DNA from: Siphonodentalium dalli
Lineage: Eukaryota > Mollusca > Scaphopoda > Gadilida > Siphonodentaliidae
Assembly (NCBI GenBank): GCA_032622095.1
Contig: CP136065.1
Span: forward strand, 94,741,343 to 94,805,342
Direction: 5' to 3'
DNA: 64,000 bases
Of the stretch, positions 1 to 11,929 are shown piece after piece. Under the pieces are notes generated by a model. That model was not told where the DNA came from and did no database searches. It saw only the letters and a program-made list of their open reading frames with translations. The position numbers and the translations under genes were made by a program. Each line of letters opens with the position of its first letter. Within the stretch, counting starts at the first letter, position 1.

Positions 1-149
1 TAGATATACATACTCATATATCTTTATTTTAGCACAAAAGATTCATAAAATTTATTACTATCGGAATATAAATAACAGAAAAACGAAATACCGGTAATTT
101 CAAAATTGAAAAAGTTCATATTTAATATAAGACGGCAATTATATAGTAC

Positions 150-570
150 AAATGTGCGAGGCTCTGAGCAGTATTCCTGAACATATCCATATCAAAGTTT
201 GATAAGTGTGGTATAAGTGTTCCATCAAAGTTCCATAAGTGTACCTTTAAGTGTGGGGCAGTGTTCCCAAAACATTTTAAAAGTATAAGTATCATCAGTG
301 TGTCATAAATGTAGAGAGAACTTTTCAAAGTAACATAAGTGTAGCTGTAAGTGTGGGCAGCATGCCCAAAGATTTTCAAAGTCTCAAAAGTGTAGAGCAA
401 GTGTACACTTATTACAACACTTACACTATACACTTACAAAATAAATGTACATTTCGAAAAAAGTGAGTGTGGTACAAGTGTACTGAATTAAAAAAACAAA
501 AGCTACAAGTGTACTATAAGTGTATACCTGAACTACACTTACAATGAAAGTGTACATTTAGAAAATATAA
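150..570. repeat. Degenerate short-period repeat rich in AAGTGTA
   Basis: The motif AAGTGTA and its complement TACACTT recur every 10 to 30 bases. A 103-codon open frame on the minus strand is a by-product of this low complexity. No gene is supported. Confidence 0.6.
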
Positions 571-636
571 GGGCAGCCAATCAAATGTACGCTGACTTCT
601 GTTCCGGCTGAAATGTTTAAATTGGAAAGGTAATGT

Positions 637-803
637 TACAGTAATGCTCTAATTAATCGACTGCTTAACCACAGCAGAATTATGGGTAAATTTTCAGGAT
701 TTAGTCGGAAATATGGCTTGTTGCCATATTTCCGACTAAATCCTGAAAAGTTACCCATAATTCTGCTGTGGTTAAGCAGTCGATTAATTAGAGCATTACT
801 GTA
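637..803. mobile_element. Palindromic MITE, family A (Tc1/mariner-type), copy 1
   Basis: The ends read TACAGTAATGCTCT and AGAGCATTACTGTA, and almost the whole element is one inverted repeat (arms about 80 bp). The inner arm reads through TTTAGTCGGAAATATGGC and back. TA at both outer ends fits the TA target of Tc1/mariner elements. The central loop present in longer copies is missing here. There is no coding capacity. Confidence 0.8.
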
Positions 804-1043
804 TATGTATACATATACATGTACTTACATTCTGTCGATAGTTAGGCACTCTACACCAGGGTACAATGCTATCACATTTGCTGTTCTTCTGTCTTCACTG
901 GAACAAATGGAAAATATATATGATATAGCTGTATTGAATTTACACAAAATAAATTGTTTCTGAGTTCTTCTCAGAAAAAATCAAATTAATCCCAAAATGG
1001 AAATAAATGAAGGTGAATAAAGCTGGATTTCTATATCAACATT

Positions 1044-1260
1044 TACAGTAATTCCCTAAATAATTGACTTCTTAACCAAAGCAGAATTATGGGTAACTTT
1101 TCAGGATTTAGTTGGAAATATGGATTGTTGCCATTCACCGGAAAGCTCTCAGTGAGAGCTTTCCTATGATAGGTAACAAGCCATATTTCTGACTAAATCC
1201 TGAAAAGTTACCCATAATTCTGCTGTGGTTAAGCCGTCGATTATTTAGGGAATTACTGTA
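1044..1260. mobile_element. Palindromic MITE, family A, copy 2
   Basis: A 217-bp inverted repeat with TACAGTA and TACTGTA ends, including the central arms GGAAAGCTCTC and GAGAGCTTTCC. Scattered mismatches between the arms suggest an older copy. Confidence 0.8.
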
Positions 1261-1888
1261 TGACATTTTTAATCCAAATATGTCAAATCACACATATAGT
1301 AAATATATTTAGCTTTCTAATTATAAATTAATATACACTAAACATTTTTTTTCTAGAATCCAGAAATATTGAATACAATCATCATTATTTTAAGTTTCAT
1401 AGTGCCAGGGAAACTCATTGGAAACAGATTCCATATGATGCATGGCTAATTCAGTAGTCTGGGTCAGCAAATGTCTGATGAAAGATATTTGTATGACTTT
1501 TGTACATTTATTTTCCTCTTTCCCCAAAAGGACCTGGATAAGAGATTCAGCTAGATAACTATACTTTTTCTCTAATTTTACATAATCAGTGACCTAGTAG
1601 ATTACAAACAAAATTTCGTAAAGTATTCACCACAGCTAGAGTGTTAAGTGTTGGAGTAAAGTGGTATGAATACCTTAATGTGTATCAATTTACATCAACT
1701 TTCTTCAACATTTTCTATAGTATTTTGCCATTGGTTCTGATTGGTTCCTAAAATGCTAATGTATTTAAATAGGTCATAATCACGATAGGTCAAAAGTGAA
1801 CATTGAGTGCAGGAGTATCTTCACAACAAAGCGCGACATTGCAGCAACATCAGTAGCTGCAACATCACTTTAATAATGTCCCCAATAT
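1261..1888. other. Unassigned AT-rich DNA
   Basis: I see no exon, transposon end or tandem repeat here. Reading frames are short and broken on both strands. Confidence 0.5.
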
Positions 1889-1892
1889 TTAA

Positions 1893-2151
1893 CCCTTCCA
1901 TGACGGGAGCTGCACTGGTGCAGCATTAAAGATCCTGTGCCAGGGCATTCTCTTATATATGCGAGTCTCCCATTTAAAGGAGCCTCGCATATACAAGAGA
2001 ATGCATTGGCCTAACAATATTTACCTTGACCTTGTAAGCAGAGTATTTTCATATATATGCGAGGCTCCCTATAGGAGGCTCACACATATAAGAGAATGCA
2101 CTGGCACAGGCTCTTTAATGCTGCACCAGCGCATATCCCATCATGAAAGGG
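1893..2151. mobile_element. piggyBac-type MITE, family C (CCCTTCCATGA ends), copy 1
   Basis: TTAA at 1889-1892 precedes a CCCTTCCATGACGGGAGC end, and the other end is the complement CATGAAAGGG. The right duplication has decayed to TTAC. Inside are two hairpins built on GCATTCTCTTATATATGCGAG. The TTAA target and CCC start are the hallmark of piggyBac termini. No transposase is present. Confidence 0.75.
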
Positions 2152-2155
2152 TTAC

Positions 2156-2766
2156 GAATTTCTAATATCGAAATATGAAATGTTACTTTAAAGTTCTGGT
2201 TAAAACAATTAAATTCAAGGGTGCTGTTTCATGGCAGAATATAAAATAAAATTAACTTGGTATTCCATTCAGAGCCACTTTCATTGCAGGGATCTGTAAA
2301 ATCCCAATGAAACATGGAGAGGAAATTGATTTTATAAAAGACCATTATTTCCTGCTCTCTGGGGCTCTAATTCAGCAGAAATATTTTGGATTAGCATAAA
2401 TAATAGCATGTAATGACAACCAAAGAAATGAAGCTCTACATCAAATCTGGTTCAATAACCTAATTAAGGTGTCGCTAAGGTGAGCAAATTTTCATCCAAT
2501 GTTAAAGATTCTCACAACTGGCAATTCATAATCATCTTGATGTATTGACAGCAAAGACAAGTCGGAGATGCTATATATATAACCACTGGACAGCGGAGCA
2601 ACACATAATTACATTGGGAAAACTTCCCTTGTAAAGTTTGTGCTCTCCATGCACCTTCAGTTCAAAAATATTCACTGTCGTAGGAAAAAATTGATTTTCT
2701 TTTAAAAATTTCTTAAATAGCAGTGAATAGTATCTTTTCTCAGAAATAAACCAATGCCTCCATCAG
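2156..2766. other. Unassigned AT-rich DNA
   Basis: No recognisable exon or repeat end was found. Confidence 0.45.
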
Positions 2767-2770
2767 TTAA

Positions 2771-3003
2771 CCCTTCCATGACTGGAGCTTCCTGAAATTT
2801 TGCAAAATGCCAATGCATTCTCTTATATATGCGAGAATACATTGACCTATCAATATTTAGTTATTATTATTTACCTTGACATTGTAAGCCAGTGCATTAT
2901 CTTATATATGAGAGGCTCCCTATGGGAGACTCCCATATAGAAGAGAATGCACTTGCACAGGATCTTTAATGCTGCATAAATGCAGCTCAGGCCATGAGAG
3001 GAT
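2771..3003. mobile_element. piggyBac-type MITE, family C, copy 2
   Basis: TTAA at 2767-2770 is followed by CCCTTCCATGACTGGAGC. The interior carries the family hairpin around CATTCTCTTATATATGCGAG twice. The right end (CCATGAGAGG) is diverged and no clean TTAA remains there. Confidence 0.65.
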
Positions 3004-3901
3004 TGATCGCTCTAGCTTTTCAATAAATTCCTTAGACTAAAGATGTTGCTTCCCTGCTCAGGAATATTGAGCGGTTGAAAAATTATCCAAGAATATCAAC
3101 TTTGAAAGAAACCATTTGAAAGTTCCCAACTTGACCTCTGTTGCATTAATCAGGATAGGATAATCGCCGACACAGAACTGGTGGGGAACTAAGTACAAAT
3201 GGTTGGTAAGAGTACATTTATCGACACATAAGAAATGACAAGAGTGTAAGATACTCAACATTATTGTCGATTAAGGAAGTCCTTTCTCAGCTTAATTAAT
3301 CAGCTATATTCATTCTTTAAAGAATTCTGCGAACGAATATTATCCATCAATAATGAAGAGTCATCGGAAATCTAAATTTCATTTTACAACAACGCAGAAT
3401 TTTGTTTGCGTCATGTTTTATTCCCATATAATCAATCATTATTTTGAGTCTATTCCCTCTATACAACTCTATTGAAAGAGATGCCTACTAACTTTGAATA
3501 TCAAATTCCATACAAAATTCAGACTCAAGATAGACGAAGTCTTCTCGGCCCACAATAGCTTGGGATAACAGTTGGGTTGATGCTGTTTTGAATTGAATAG
3601 GGCGGCCGTTGAACAATTATGTTCTAGTCCTAAAGTTAACATTGAAACATAATTTTATCATGGTAGCATGCAAGTGATTTCCCAATGCTATGTAAAGGTT
3701 TGAATCACAGATCCCCTGGTGCGATAATATATACTTTAATACTGAGGCATATTTCAAGGTATTAAGGTATATACTCATGGTAGTGTTGTCGCACCAGTAG
3801 ACCTGTGCTTTGAATCAGAAAGGAAAATATCTCAAAAAAATTAAAACCATCCTAAAAATTCTTGGACTTATGTGGTATATTAATGTTATGATATGGAAAT
3901 C
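3004..3901. other. Unassigned DNA with a short inverted repeat
   Basis: Near 3710-3810, GATCCCCTGGTGCGATAATATATAC is mirrored by a diverged complement ending GTGTTGTCGCACCAGTAGA, so a roughly 100-bp foldback is likely. Nothing else was recognised. Confidence 0.4.
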
Positions 3902-4509
3902 TACAGTAATGCCCTAAATAATCGACTCCTTAACCACAGCAGAATTATGGGTATTTTTTCAGGATTTAGTCGGAAATATGGCTTGTTGCCATTCATTGGA
4001 AAGCTCTCACTATTGTGATGTACACCCATTGGGAACCTTGATTATGCAATGTGTCGTCTGCCAATTGGGGATATATAGAGAAACTAATCTAAAAAAAAGA
4101 AATAGAATCTATGTGAAGAAGTTTCTATAGAAATTTGATAATGAAGAATCTTTCCAGAGAAGATGAGGCCTAAGCAGAATGAGATCCCAGTGGGTGAATT
4201 TAGTGATGCTAGCCACAATGTGGGATAGCGTCACTAAATTCACCCTCTGGGGACCTTATAAAGGGAAACCAACTATCAATGAGTATTTAGTATAGAAAGG
4301 GTTAAAATAACGCAGCTTTTTTCATTTCACAATGATATATGAGCTTGACAATTGCGTTAATCATTATTTATAAACTTATCTTAAAGTGAAATTCTTTAAT
4401 ATGAGAGCTTTCCGATGAATGGCAACAAGCCATATTTCCGACTAAATCCTGAAACATTACCTATAATTCTGCTGTGGTTAAGGAGTCGATTATTTAGGGC
4501 ATTTCTGTA
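3902..4509. mobile_element. Family A MITE, copy 3, split by an inserted family B segment
   Basis: The left arm (3902 to about 4012) and right arm (about 4403-4509) together make a normal family A palindrome. The roughly 390-bp segment between them matches family B sequence also found around 5760-6157. The break lies in the hairpin loop, between GGAAAGCTCTC and GAGAGCTTTCC. Confidence 0.75.
4014..4402. mobile_element. Family B element, partial copy, nested in family A
   Basis: It carries the hairpin GGTGAATTTAGTGATGCTAG and its complement (4190-4255). It then runs through a segment that is the reverse complement of about 5765-6157. ATGTACAC at 4018-4025 is the single, unoccupied form of the site that is duplicated around the 4.5-kb element at 6158-10663. 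Confidence 0.7.
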
Positions 4510-4595
4510 TTTCTAAAGTGTTGCTATTTCAGAGTTAGTAATAACCGGTTATGATTGGAACTGAATTCGAGCAAAGAAACAACAATGTTAATAAA

Positions 4596-4775
4596 ACAGT
4601 AATGCCCTAAGTAATTGACCCCTTAACCACAGCAGAATTATTGGTAACTTTTCAGGATTTAGTCGGAAATACGACTTGTTATGAATGGCAACAAACCATA
4701 TTTCCGACTAAATCCTGAAAAGTTACCCATAATTCTGCTGTGGTTTAGGAGTCGATTAATTAGGGCATTACTGTA
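4596..4775. mobile_element. Family A MITE, copy 4, internally shortened
   Basis: The ends ACAGTAATGCCCTAA and TAGGGCATTACTGTA are intact, but the central arms are deleted so the hairpin is shorter (about 180 bp). Confidence 0.8.
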
Positions 4776-4952
4776 GTCCTGCGTTACTAAAATGACTAAC
4801 ATTGGTGTGTGGTTTCTTGAGGAAAAAAACATCAATTGACCATATATTCATAACCTTAACAGCATAGCAGAACAATGGAAATTTTGCAAATTGAAAAACA
4901 AATTGGGTTCATGATGAACACCATGATTCTCAATTTGAACCATGATCAGGTA

Positions 4953-5400
4953 CAGGGACGTAGCAAGGGTAGCGACAGCGGAGAAATGTTGGAAAATCAG
5001 GACTATATGATAAGCATAAAGATAAAATATTTGTCGGAATAACAGTTTTTTTTAAATAGAAATTTTATGAAACTTAGTGACTTACAAGTTAGAAATATGA
5101 ATATTTGGAAGTTTAGCCTGAATAACATGTACCAACTTGTGTGGAATGATTCTTGTTGGCAATGTTTGTACTTTTCTAATAAGAAACGATGGACATTTTG
5201 AACATAATAATTCTTTTAATATTTCCAGACAAGACAAGAAATTACTAGCAAATTTATTAATTTCCCATTAATAAAAACATGACAATTTCTTATTTTGAGT
5301 GACAAGATATTGGAATATTCATAAATACAGTCAGAAAGTTACAAGTAAAGGTGGTGAGGGGGTGCACTTGGAATGTAAAGACTCCCTCGCTACGTCCCTC
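4953..5400. mobile_element. hAT-like non-autonomous element, family D-related, 448 bp
   Basis: Terminal inverted repeats are CAGGGACGTAGCAAGGG and CCCTCGCTACGTCCCT. The left flank ATCAGGTA and right flank TTCAGGTA match at seven of eight positions, as expected of an aged 8-bp hAT duplication. The interior is AT-rich and non-coding. Confidence 0.7.
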
Positions 5401-5689
5401 ATTCAGGTATAGGAGAACAGAAACTTATCTCAATGAACAGACCCGCCATTCATGACACTGAAACATTCAAATTTAGTCCTCAATTAACAGACCGCAGTGA
5501 TATATATATCAAAATTCAAATCAATAACAATACTAGTATTCCCTTTTTCTCCAGCCAAATTAAATAATTTAATAGCAAATTTAAATTTTTTGAAATGTGC
5601 TTAATATACAGATTGCAAGGGACTCGCTTGTAAGAAATGTGCTATTCCAATCAATATATGGCCATTTTGATAAGAAGTTATAAATTGTT

Positions 5690-5765
5690 CACGCATATTG
5701 AAGCAATGAACAGTCATACTGAGCCAGTGCGTGCTTCCAACATCTGATACATATAAAGAATGTCA
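5690..5765. repeat. Dispersed repeat F fragment
   Basis: The stretch with CAATGAACAGTCATACTGAG and GCCAGTG recurs at 11160-11240, 11545-11620 and, more diverged, at 52910-52980 and 53460-53530. Confidence 0.6.
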
Positions 5766-6157
5766 CTTTAAGATAAGTTTATAGATAATGATTAATGCAA
5801 CTGTCAAGCTCATATCATTGTGAAATGAAAAAAGCTGCGTTATTTTAACCCAATCTATACTAAATACTCAGGTAGTTTTCCCTTTAAAAGGAAATGTTCA
5901 GAATAAGTGCCTGTCATTTGCAGTCCCCAGAGGGTGAATTTAGTGACACTATCCCGCATTGTGGGCTAGAATCACTAAATTCACCCACTGGGGACCTCAT
6001 TCTGCTTAGGCCTCATCTTCTCTCGAAAGTTTCTTTATTTCCAAATTTCTATAGAAACTTCTTCACATGGATTCTATTTCTTTTTTAGTTTAGTTTCTTA
6101 ATAACCCCAATTGGCAGACGACACATTGCATAATCGAGGATCCCAATGGGTGTACAT
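5766..6157. mobile_element. Family B element, left part, interrupted by the 4.5-kb element
   Basis: The GTCCCCAGAGGGTGAATTTA hairpin and downstream sequence match the 4.0-kb copy in reverse. The element breaks off at GTGTACAT (6150-6157) and resumes after 10663, ending near CAGGCCTG at 10856. Confidence 0.7.
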
Positions 6158-9100
6158 CAGACCTGTTTACTTTCCCGATTTCGGCGGGAGTCTCCCGATT
6201 TTGTGTCATTTCTCCTGTGCTCCCGATCGGGAAACGAAATCTCCCGATTCAAAAGATAAAACCAAAAATTAGCCAACGGCTGTATTAAGCAAATAAGCCA
6301 TGCATGCTATAGTGTTACAAAGTGTTACAAATAGTCTGGTCGTTGAAGCATTGGACCTAGAACAAATTGTTTACAAGCTGTTTTTGGTGTCATTTTGTCG
6401 GACAGAATCTGGGGAACAACATATCCAAAATCCGCTAAAATCCGCTTTGGGGAAAATTTTCGAGAGCATTTTGAAAAAAAGGTCCTATTTGTGTTGTTTA
6501 GGTATGATTTTCCGTTTCTTATGAAATATACAAACAAATTATTACTGTTGCCATGACAGACGTATGTTATTTCGTCTACAATTTGATTCTAAAAATTCAA
6601 AATGGCGGACAAAATGGCGACCGAAATTGGTAACATTTGTCAATTTTCACTAAATTTCACCAGATCGTTTCCATTTATAAGAAATTTGGTTTAAATGGCC
6701 ATTTGTACCAACATACACCACTTTAAATCAATGTCTGTTAATTGTGAGCCATATCACGAGGATTGGGAATTTGGGCCCTTCAAATTCGAAATAGATAGTA
6801 CTAAATTTAGAAGACAAATCAAATATTATTTTAATGCCAAGAATAACCACCAATCGAACACACCAGTGTATTTAATACTCATTATACGTCAGATATGACC
6901 CACTAGTGTCCATTTTAGCAGAAACTAGGCAATCACTTCCAAAAATAGGGAAACTATGGCTACTGAAAGTAGTATAATTGGGAATTTTCGTTAAAGTTCA
7001 CCAGATTTAGACGAAAAAACATGTAATGGCTAGCACAACAGTAAATTATGTCGGACCCTAATCTGATAATACTGAGGTATATGTCGAGAATTTGTCCCTA
7101 CAGTCTCCCAAAATGGCGGAGAAAATTGCAATCGAAAGTCAAAAATATCTATTTCTATTTCTATTTGATTTTTTAACTAAATCTTCTCATATCCGGTATC
7201 GAATATAATTTGATGAGTGTCCACAGCAACCAAACTAGTATCGAAATACATCAAATGAGTGTCAAAAACAACTTAACGCGTGTCCCAAACCATCTAAGGA
7301 GTGTACAACTACACAACAGGTGTCTCAACTGTCTTCTTAATAATATACCAAATTAATCGGTGAGTGTCCCAGTCCATAGAAGGGGGATTCCAAATCGGCC
7401 GACGAGTGTCCCAAACCACATAATATGTAACACAATCCACCAAAATAGTGTCAAAAACCATCCAATTAGTGCCCAAACCAGTCCAATGTGTGTTCCATGC
7501 CATCCAACGATTGCCATATGTCACCCATCGTGTGTCCCAATTCATGTATGTGGTGTCCCAAACCACACAAATGGGTGTCTCAAATCATCAAGTGTGTACC
7601 CAAACCAACATATGAGTGTCCATAATCACCCAATGAGTGTCACAAGCCACACGATTATTATCAAAACCAGCAGGAGTGTCTAAAACGTCCAACTAGTGTC
7701 TCAAACCACCCACTGAATGTCTCAGTAATTTAATGGGTGTACCAAACTAGTGTACAAAACCATCCATCAAATATATTAGACTATGTTTTGGTAAACTCAT
7801 TGGATGGTTTGACAAACTTACTTGATCGCTTGAAATACCCGATGGAGGGTTTTGTACACCATTGTAGATGTATTGATATGACAGTTGGTTGTTGGTTCGC
7901 AAAACCAGTCCTGTGCAGTTGATGGATAGGGATCTTGTTGGATGGTTTATGGTTTATGGTTTAGTTTTATGGTTTGGGTCACCCGCTTTGTGATTTGTGA
8001 CTTCAGTTGGATGCTTTTGGGATACCAATTGGGTGGAGTGTTCACATTGAGTGGTTTGCGACACTCGCTATAGATTTTAGATACTGGTTATGTGCATTGA
8101 GACACTGCGTGGTCGATTGGGTCACTGGTTGGTCATTTGGGACACTAGTTGAATGGATTGAGACGACAGTTGTATGTTGTATGACATGGGCTACATATTG
8201 GATGTCTGCCTATCGTGTGGTTTCGAACACCCGATGGATGGTTTGGTAACCGTGGTACACCCATTGCGTGATTTGGGGCACTGATTGAGTGGTTTGACAC
8301 ACTCAATTAGTGCTCATTGCATTTTTTACTCATCTGATGGTTATGGACACTCATTGGATATTTCTGGAACCTACTGGATGGCTTGGGACACACCTATTAT
8401 GTTGTTTCGAACATAGGTTGCAACGTATGGAGCACTACTGGTGTGGTTTGGGAACATTCGTTGAATGGTTTGTGGGTACTCAATCAGGTGGATTGAGACA
8501 CTCATTTAGTGGCTTGTGACACTCATTTTGGGTTAGTTGGAATACCAAATGCATGGTTTGGGGACTATATGTGTGAGTAATGTCACCAGTTGAGTATCGT
8601 TTGGGGAGCTACCTACATCAGTCTACATCAGTCTGGGTGGTTTGTGAAACTCGTTTGGTGGATTGGGACACCCGACGATGGCTTAGAACAATGTTTGGAT
8701 TTGGGGCGCCCGTCGTATGGATTTGGATACTTACATGTTGTTGTTTTTTTTTTGACACCAGATGGGTTTTGTAACTCTGTATATAGTTTGGCGGACTTGT
8801 GTGGTTTGGGACAATCATTTGATGTATTATGAAACTATTGGTGGCTTTGCAAACTCGTATGGTGGCATATATGACTACATATTGGCTATACGTTTATTCG
8901 ATATCGTAAGATTTAGTATAAAAACAAACAAACAAAACTTCAATTGTTCACTTCCGACTGCCATTTTCGCTGTCATTTTGAAGACTGTTTAGACATCGAA
9001 TTGCCCAATCCTCTGGATATGACTTACTATAACGGATTAGGATTCGCCATTTTATAGTATGAGAGTCAAATTATGCATGAAATGACAGGCATAATTATGC

Positions 9101-10663
9101 TATAATAACAGGAATAATGCGTTTTTTTGTTGCAGGTTTCTGTCACATTAATACATTTAGAGGATACTGTAGTGAATGGTAGTGCACTCCAGGAAATTGC
9201 CGCCATATTGCCTCATAATATTCACGGCCACATGTTAGCGTCAAATTAGTTGGAGCAGACATCCTTACGAAAAAAATGGATCAAGTTTAATATTGGGGCC
9301 CCAGTCTGGAGAAGCATTTTGGCAGACCTGGTTCCCAGACAAAAATTCCAATTGTCACCATTTTCTTACATGTTTTCTTCGTTTTTATCTAAATTAACGA
9401 CTTTCCCTTCTTTAAACGCATGGATATTTTGGATATATTGTTATATGGTCACATTTGGCAGTCAGGGAACTCGACTGAGCATTTATGGTTGGCAGATTTG
9501 TTTATTAAAAAATTCCAATTTTCACCATTTTTGTTTACATATTCCAGTATTTTGACTTCTGGTTCATGGGGATTCTGGATATGTTATTATATGAGTATAG
9601 TCACACTCAAAAAGACAAAAAGCAAATTTTGTTCACGGTTGGGCGTTTCCTTCCATCCGTTTGACTGGACTAACGAGGAACTGCAGACTTGACACAAAAA
9701 AGCCACAAATAGGACCCTATTTCAAAGATATGTAGAAAATTTCCCCGAAAGCGAATTTTTTATATATTGTTCCCCAGATTCTGTCCAACAAAATAAAACC
9801 AAAAGCTTGTTACCAATTTAATATAGGTTCACCTTAAAATCTGAGTCTCAACCAGAAAATTACAGTTTTCACCATTTTTGTTTACATATTCCTGACTTTT
9901 CACCCAAAAATGACGACTTTCCCACTCTGGGATTGACAGGGATTTGGTTATGTTATGATATGATATAGTCACATTCAAACACATCAAACGACATTGCATA
10001 GTAATTTGTTCACGGTAGGGTTTTTCTTTCCATCAGATTGACTAGACTAATAAGGAACAGCAAAATTTACACAAAAAGCCATAAATAGGACCCCATTTCA
10101 ACGAGCTGTAGAAAATTTTCCCCAAAGCGGATTTTAGCGGATTTTGGATATATTGTTCCCCAGATTCTGCCCCACAAAATGACACCAAAAACAGCTTGTA
10201 AACAATTTGTTCTAGGTTCATCTCAAAATCGAGTCTCAACGACCAGACTAAAAGTCAATTAGGAATATATCGCCTGCGAGTCAAACAGTGACAAAATGTT
10301 GACACAACGTTGACTCTTTTGTTTAACAGCGTTGAGTAAGTCAAAACGAATTCTCTTTAAATTCACCGATGTTATCCGATAGCACCATTTTATAGTGTGC
10401 AACTATAGTTTTAATCGTTGTATTGCCTTGTTCGAAATAAAACGTGATCCATAACCGGAAAATCGTAATTTTATTCCCAAATGATTCAGTGATTTCAAGG
10501 CCATTAATTGTGGAAGATGAAAACCCAATTGCAACAAACAGTCTATATGAAGTTTTTTTCCACGATACTGATATTGAAAAATAAATCTCCCGATTTTTCA
10601 CTAAATCTCCTGATTTCTGAGGACAAATCTCCCTATTTCCAATTTTGAAAGTAAACAGGTCTG
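6158..10663. mobile_element. 4.5-kb foldback hAT-like element with perfect 8-bp target duplication
   Basis: The ends are CAGACCTGTTTACTTTC and GAAAGTAAACAGGTCTG, and GTGTACAT flanks both sides exactly (6150-6157 and 10664-10671). Subterminal inverted arms, seen around 6355-6490 and 10080-10240, carry ATCCGCTAAAATCCGCTTTG and its complement. A further copy of this arm is at 9705-9835. Between the arms lies an inverted minisatellite (7205-8880). No hAT transposase or dimerisation motif is visible in any frame, so it is probably moved by an enzyme made elsewhere. Fragments of the same arm recur near 54185-54290 and 56940-57020. Confidence 0.85.
7205..8880. repeat. Head-to-head degenerate minisatellite inside the foldback element
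   Basis: From about 7205 to 7790 the unit reads roughly GTGTCCCAAACCATCCAATG with a period near 20. From about 7790 to 8880 the same unit runs in reverse complement (TGGATGGTTTGGGACACTC). The two arrays form one very large, imperfect inverted repeat centred near 7790. The many small open frames here are shadows of the repeat. Confidence 0.8.
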
Positions 10664-10856
10664 GTGTACATCACAATAATCACCATTTAGGAACTTCAAT
10701 CTTAGTCTATGCCTCCCATACCACATGAGGCCATGCAGAATGAAGTCCCCAGAGGGTGAATTTGGTGATGATAGCCCGCTATGCGAGATAGCTTTGCTAA
10801 ATTCACCCTCTGGGGACCTCATTCTGCAAATGACAGGCACCTTATTCTCAGGCCTG
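10664..10856. mobile_element. Family B element, right part
   Basis: It continues from GTGTACATCAC, includes the hairpin GTCCCCAGAGGGTGAATTTG and its complement, and ends in GCAAATGACAGGCACC then CAGGCCTG. It completes the copy whose left part lies before 6158. Confidence 0.65.
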
Positions 10857-10909
10857 TTTCAGATATTAAGTTCAACAAACGACCATATGTCCCTCTGACA
10901 ATCGATATA

Positions 10910-11127
10910 TACAGTAATGCTCTAAGTAATCGACTTCTTAACCACAGCAGAATTATGGGTAACTTTTCAGGATTTAGTCGGAAATATGGCTTGTTGCCAT
11001 TCATCGGAAAGCTCTCCCCTGAGAGCTTTCCGATGAATGGCAACAAGCCATATTTCCGACTAAATCCTGAAAAGTTACCCATAATTCTGCTGTGGTTAAG
11101 AAGTCGATTACTTAGAGCATTACTGTA
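10910..11127. mobile_element. Family A MITE, copy 5, full length and near-perfect
   Basis: A 218-bp palindrome from TACAGTAATGCTCTAAG to the complementary end. The arms are almost identical, with a CTCTCCCCTGAGAG centre. A 146-codon open frame crosses it and reads the hairpin in both directions, so it is not a gene. Confidence 0.85.
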
Positions 11128-11738
11128 TATATGGCAATTTTTATCAGGAATTATAATTTGTTCATGCATATTGATGCATAGTGATGCAATGAACAGTCAT
11201 ACTAAGCCAGTGCCTTCATAAATCTGATATATATCTATACTGTCTATACATCTGATGAACTTGAGCATGGCGTAATATGGATAATAAAGTGTATTGAAAG
11301 TGAAACTAATTAACTGTGGAATTTACTATCCATTATTGTTATTACTTTTATAATTTTTAGTCGGAAATATGGCTTGTTGCCATTCATCGGAAAGCTCTCC
11401 CCTGAGAGCTTTCCGATGAATGGCAACAAGCCATATTTCCGACTAAATCCTGAAAAGTTACCCATAATTCTGCTGTGGTTAAGAAGTCGATTACTTAGAG
11501 CATTACTGTATATATGGCAATTTTTATCAGGAATTATAATTTGTTCATGCATATTGATGCATAGTGATGCAATGAACAGTCATACTAAGCCAGTGCCTTC
11601 ATAAATCTGATATATATCTATACTGTCTATACATCTGATGAACTTGAGCATGGCGTAATATGGATAATAAAGTGTATTGAAAGTGAAACTAATTAACTGT
11701 GGAATTTACTATCCATTATTGTTATTACTTTTATAATA
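10973..11738. repeat. 383-bp tandem duplication, two copies identical by eye
   Basis: The stretch 10973-11355 is repeated at 11356-11738. It begins inside family A copy 5 and runs through the F-type repeat to TTACTTTTATAAT. I see no difference between copies, so it is either very recent or an assembly duplication. Confidence 0.85.
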
Positions 11739-11929
11739 GAAACTGTGGAAGGAGCTGATTATATGCCATGGTAAAACCTTCAGAAGTCAATAAAAAGAAA
11801 TAAATCATAAAAAACAATTGATTCTTTTAATCTTCTCTATGCATACATCTAGTTATTTAAAATTTGGCAACCACTGGTTCTAAAGTCCAATTCAATAAAG
11901 TTCATATTGGAAACTATGGGGTATTGGTT

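Noticed and set aside
10781-11221. 146-codon plus frame and 116-codon minus frame
   Set aside because: Both read through the arms of a palindromic MITE, so the same peptide appears on each strand.
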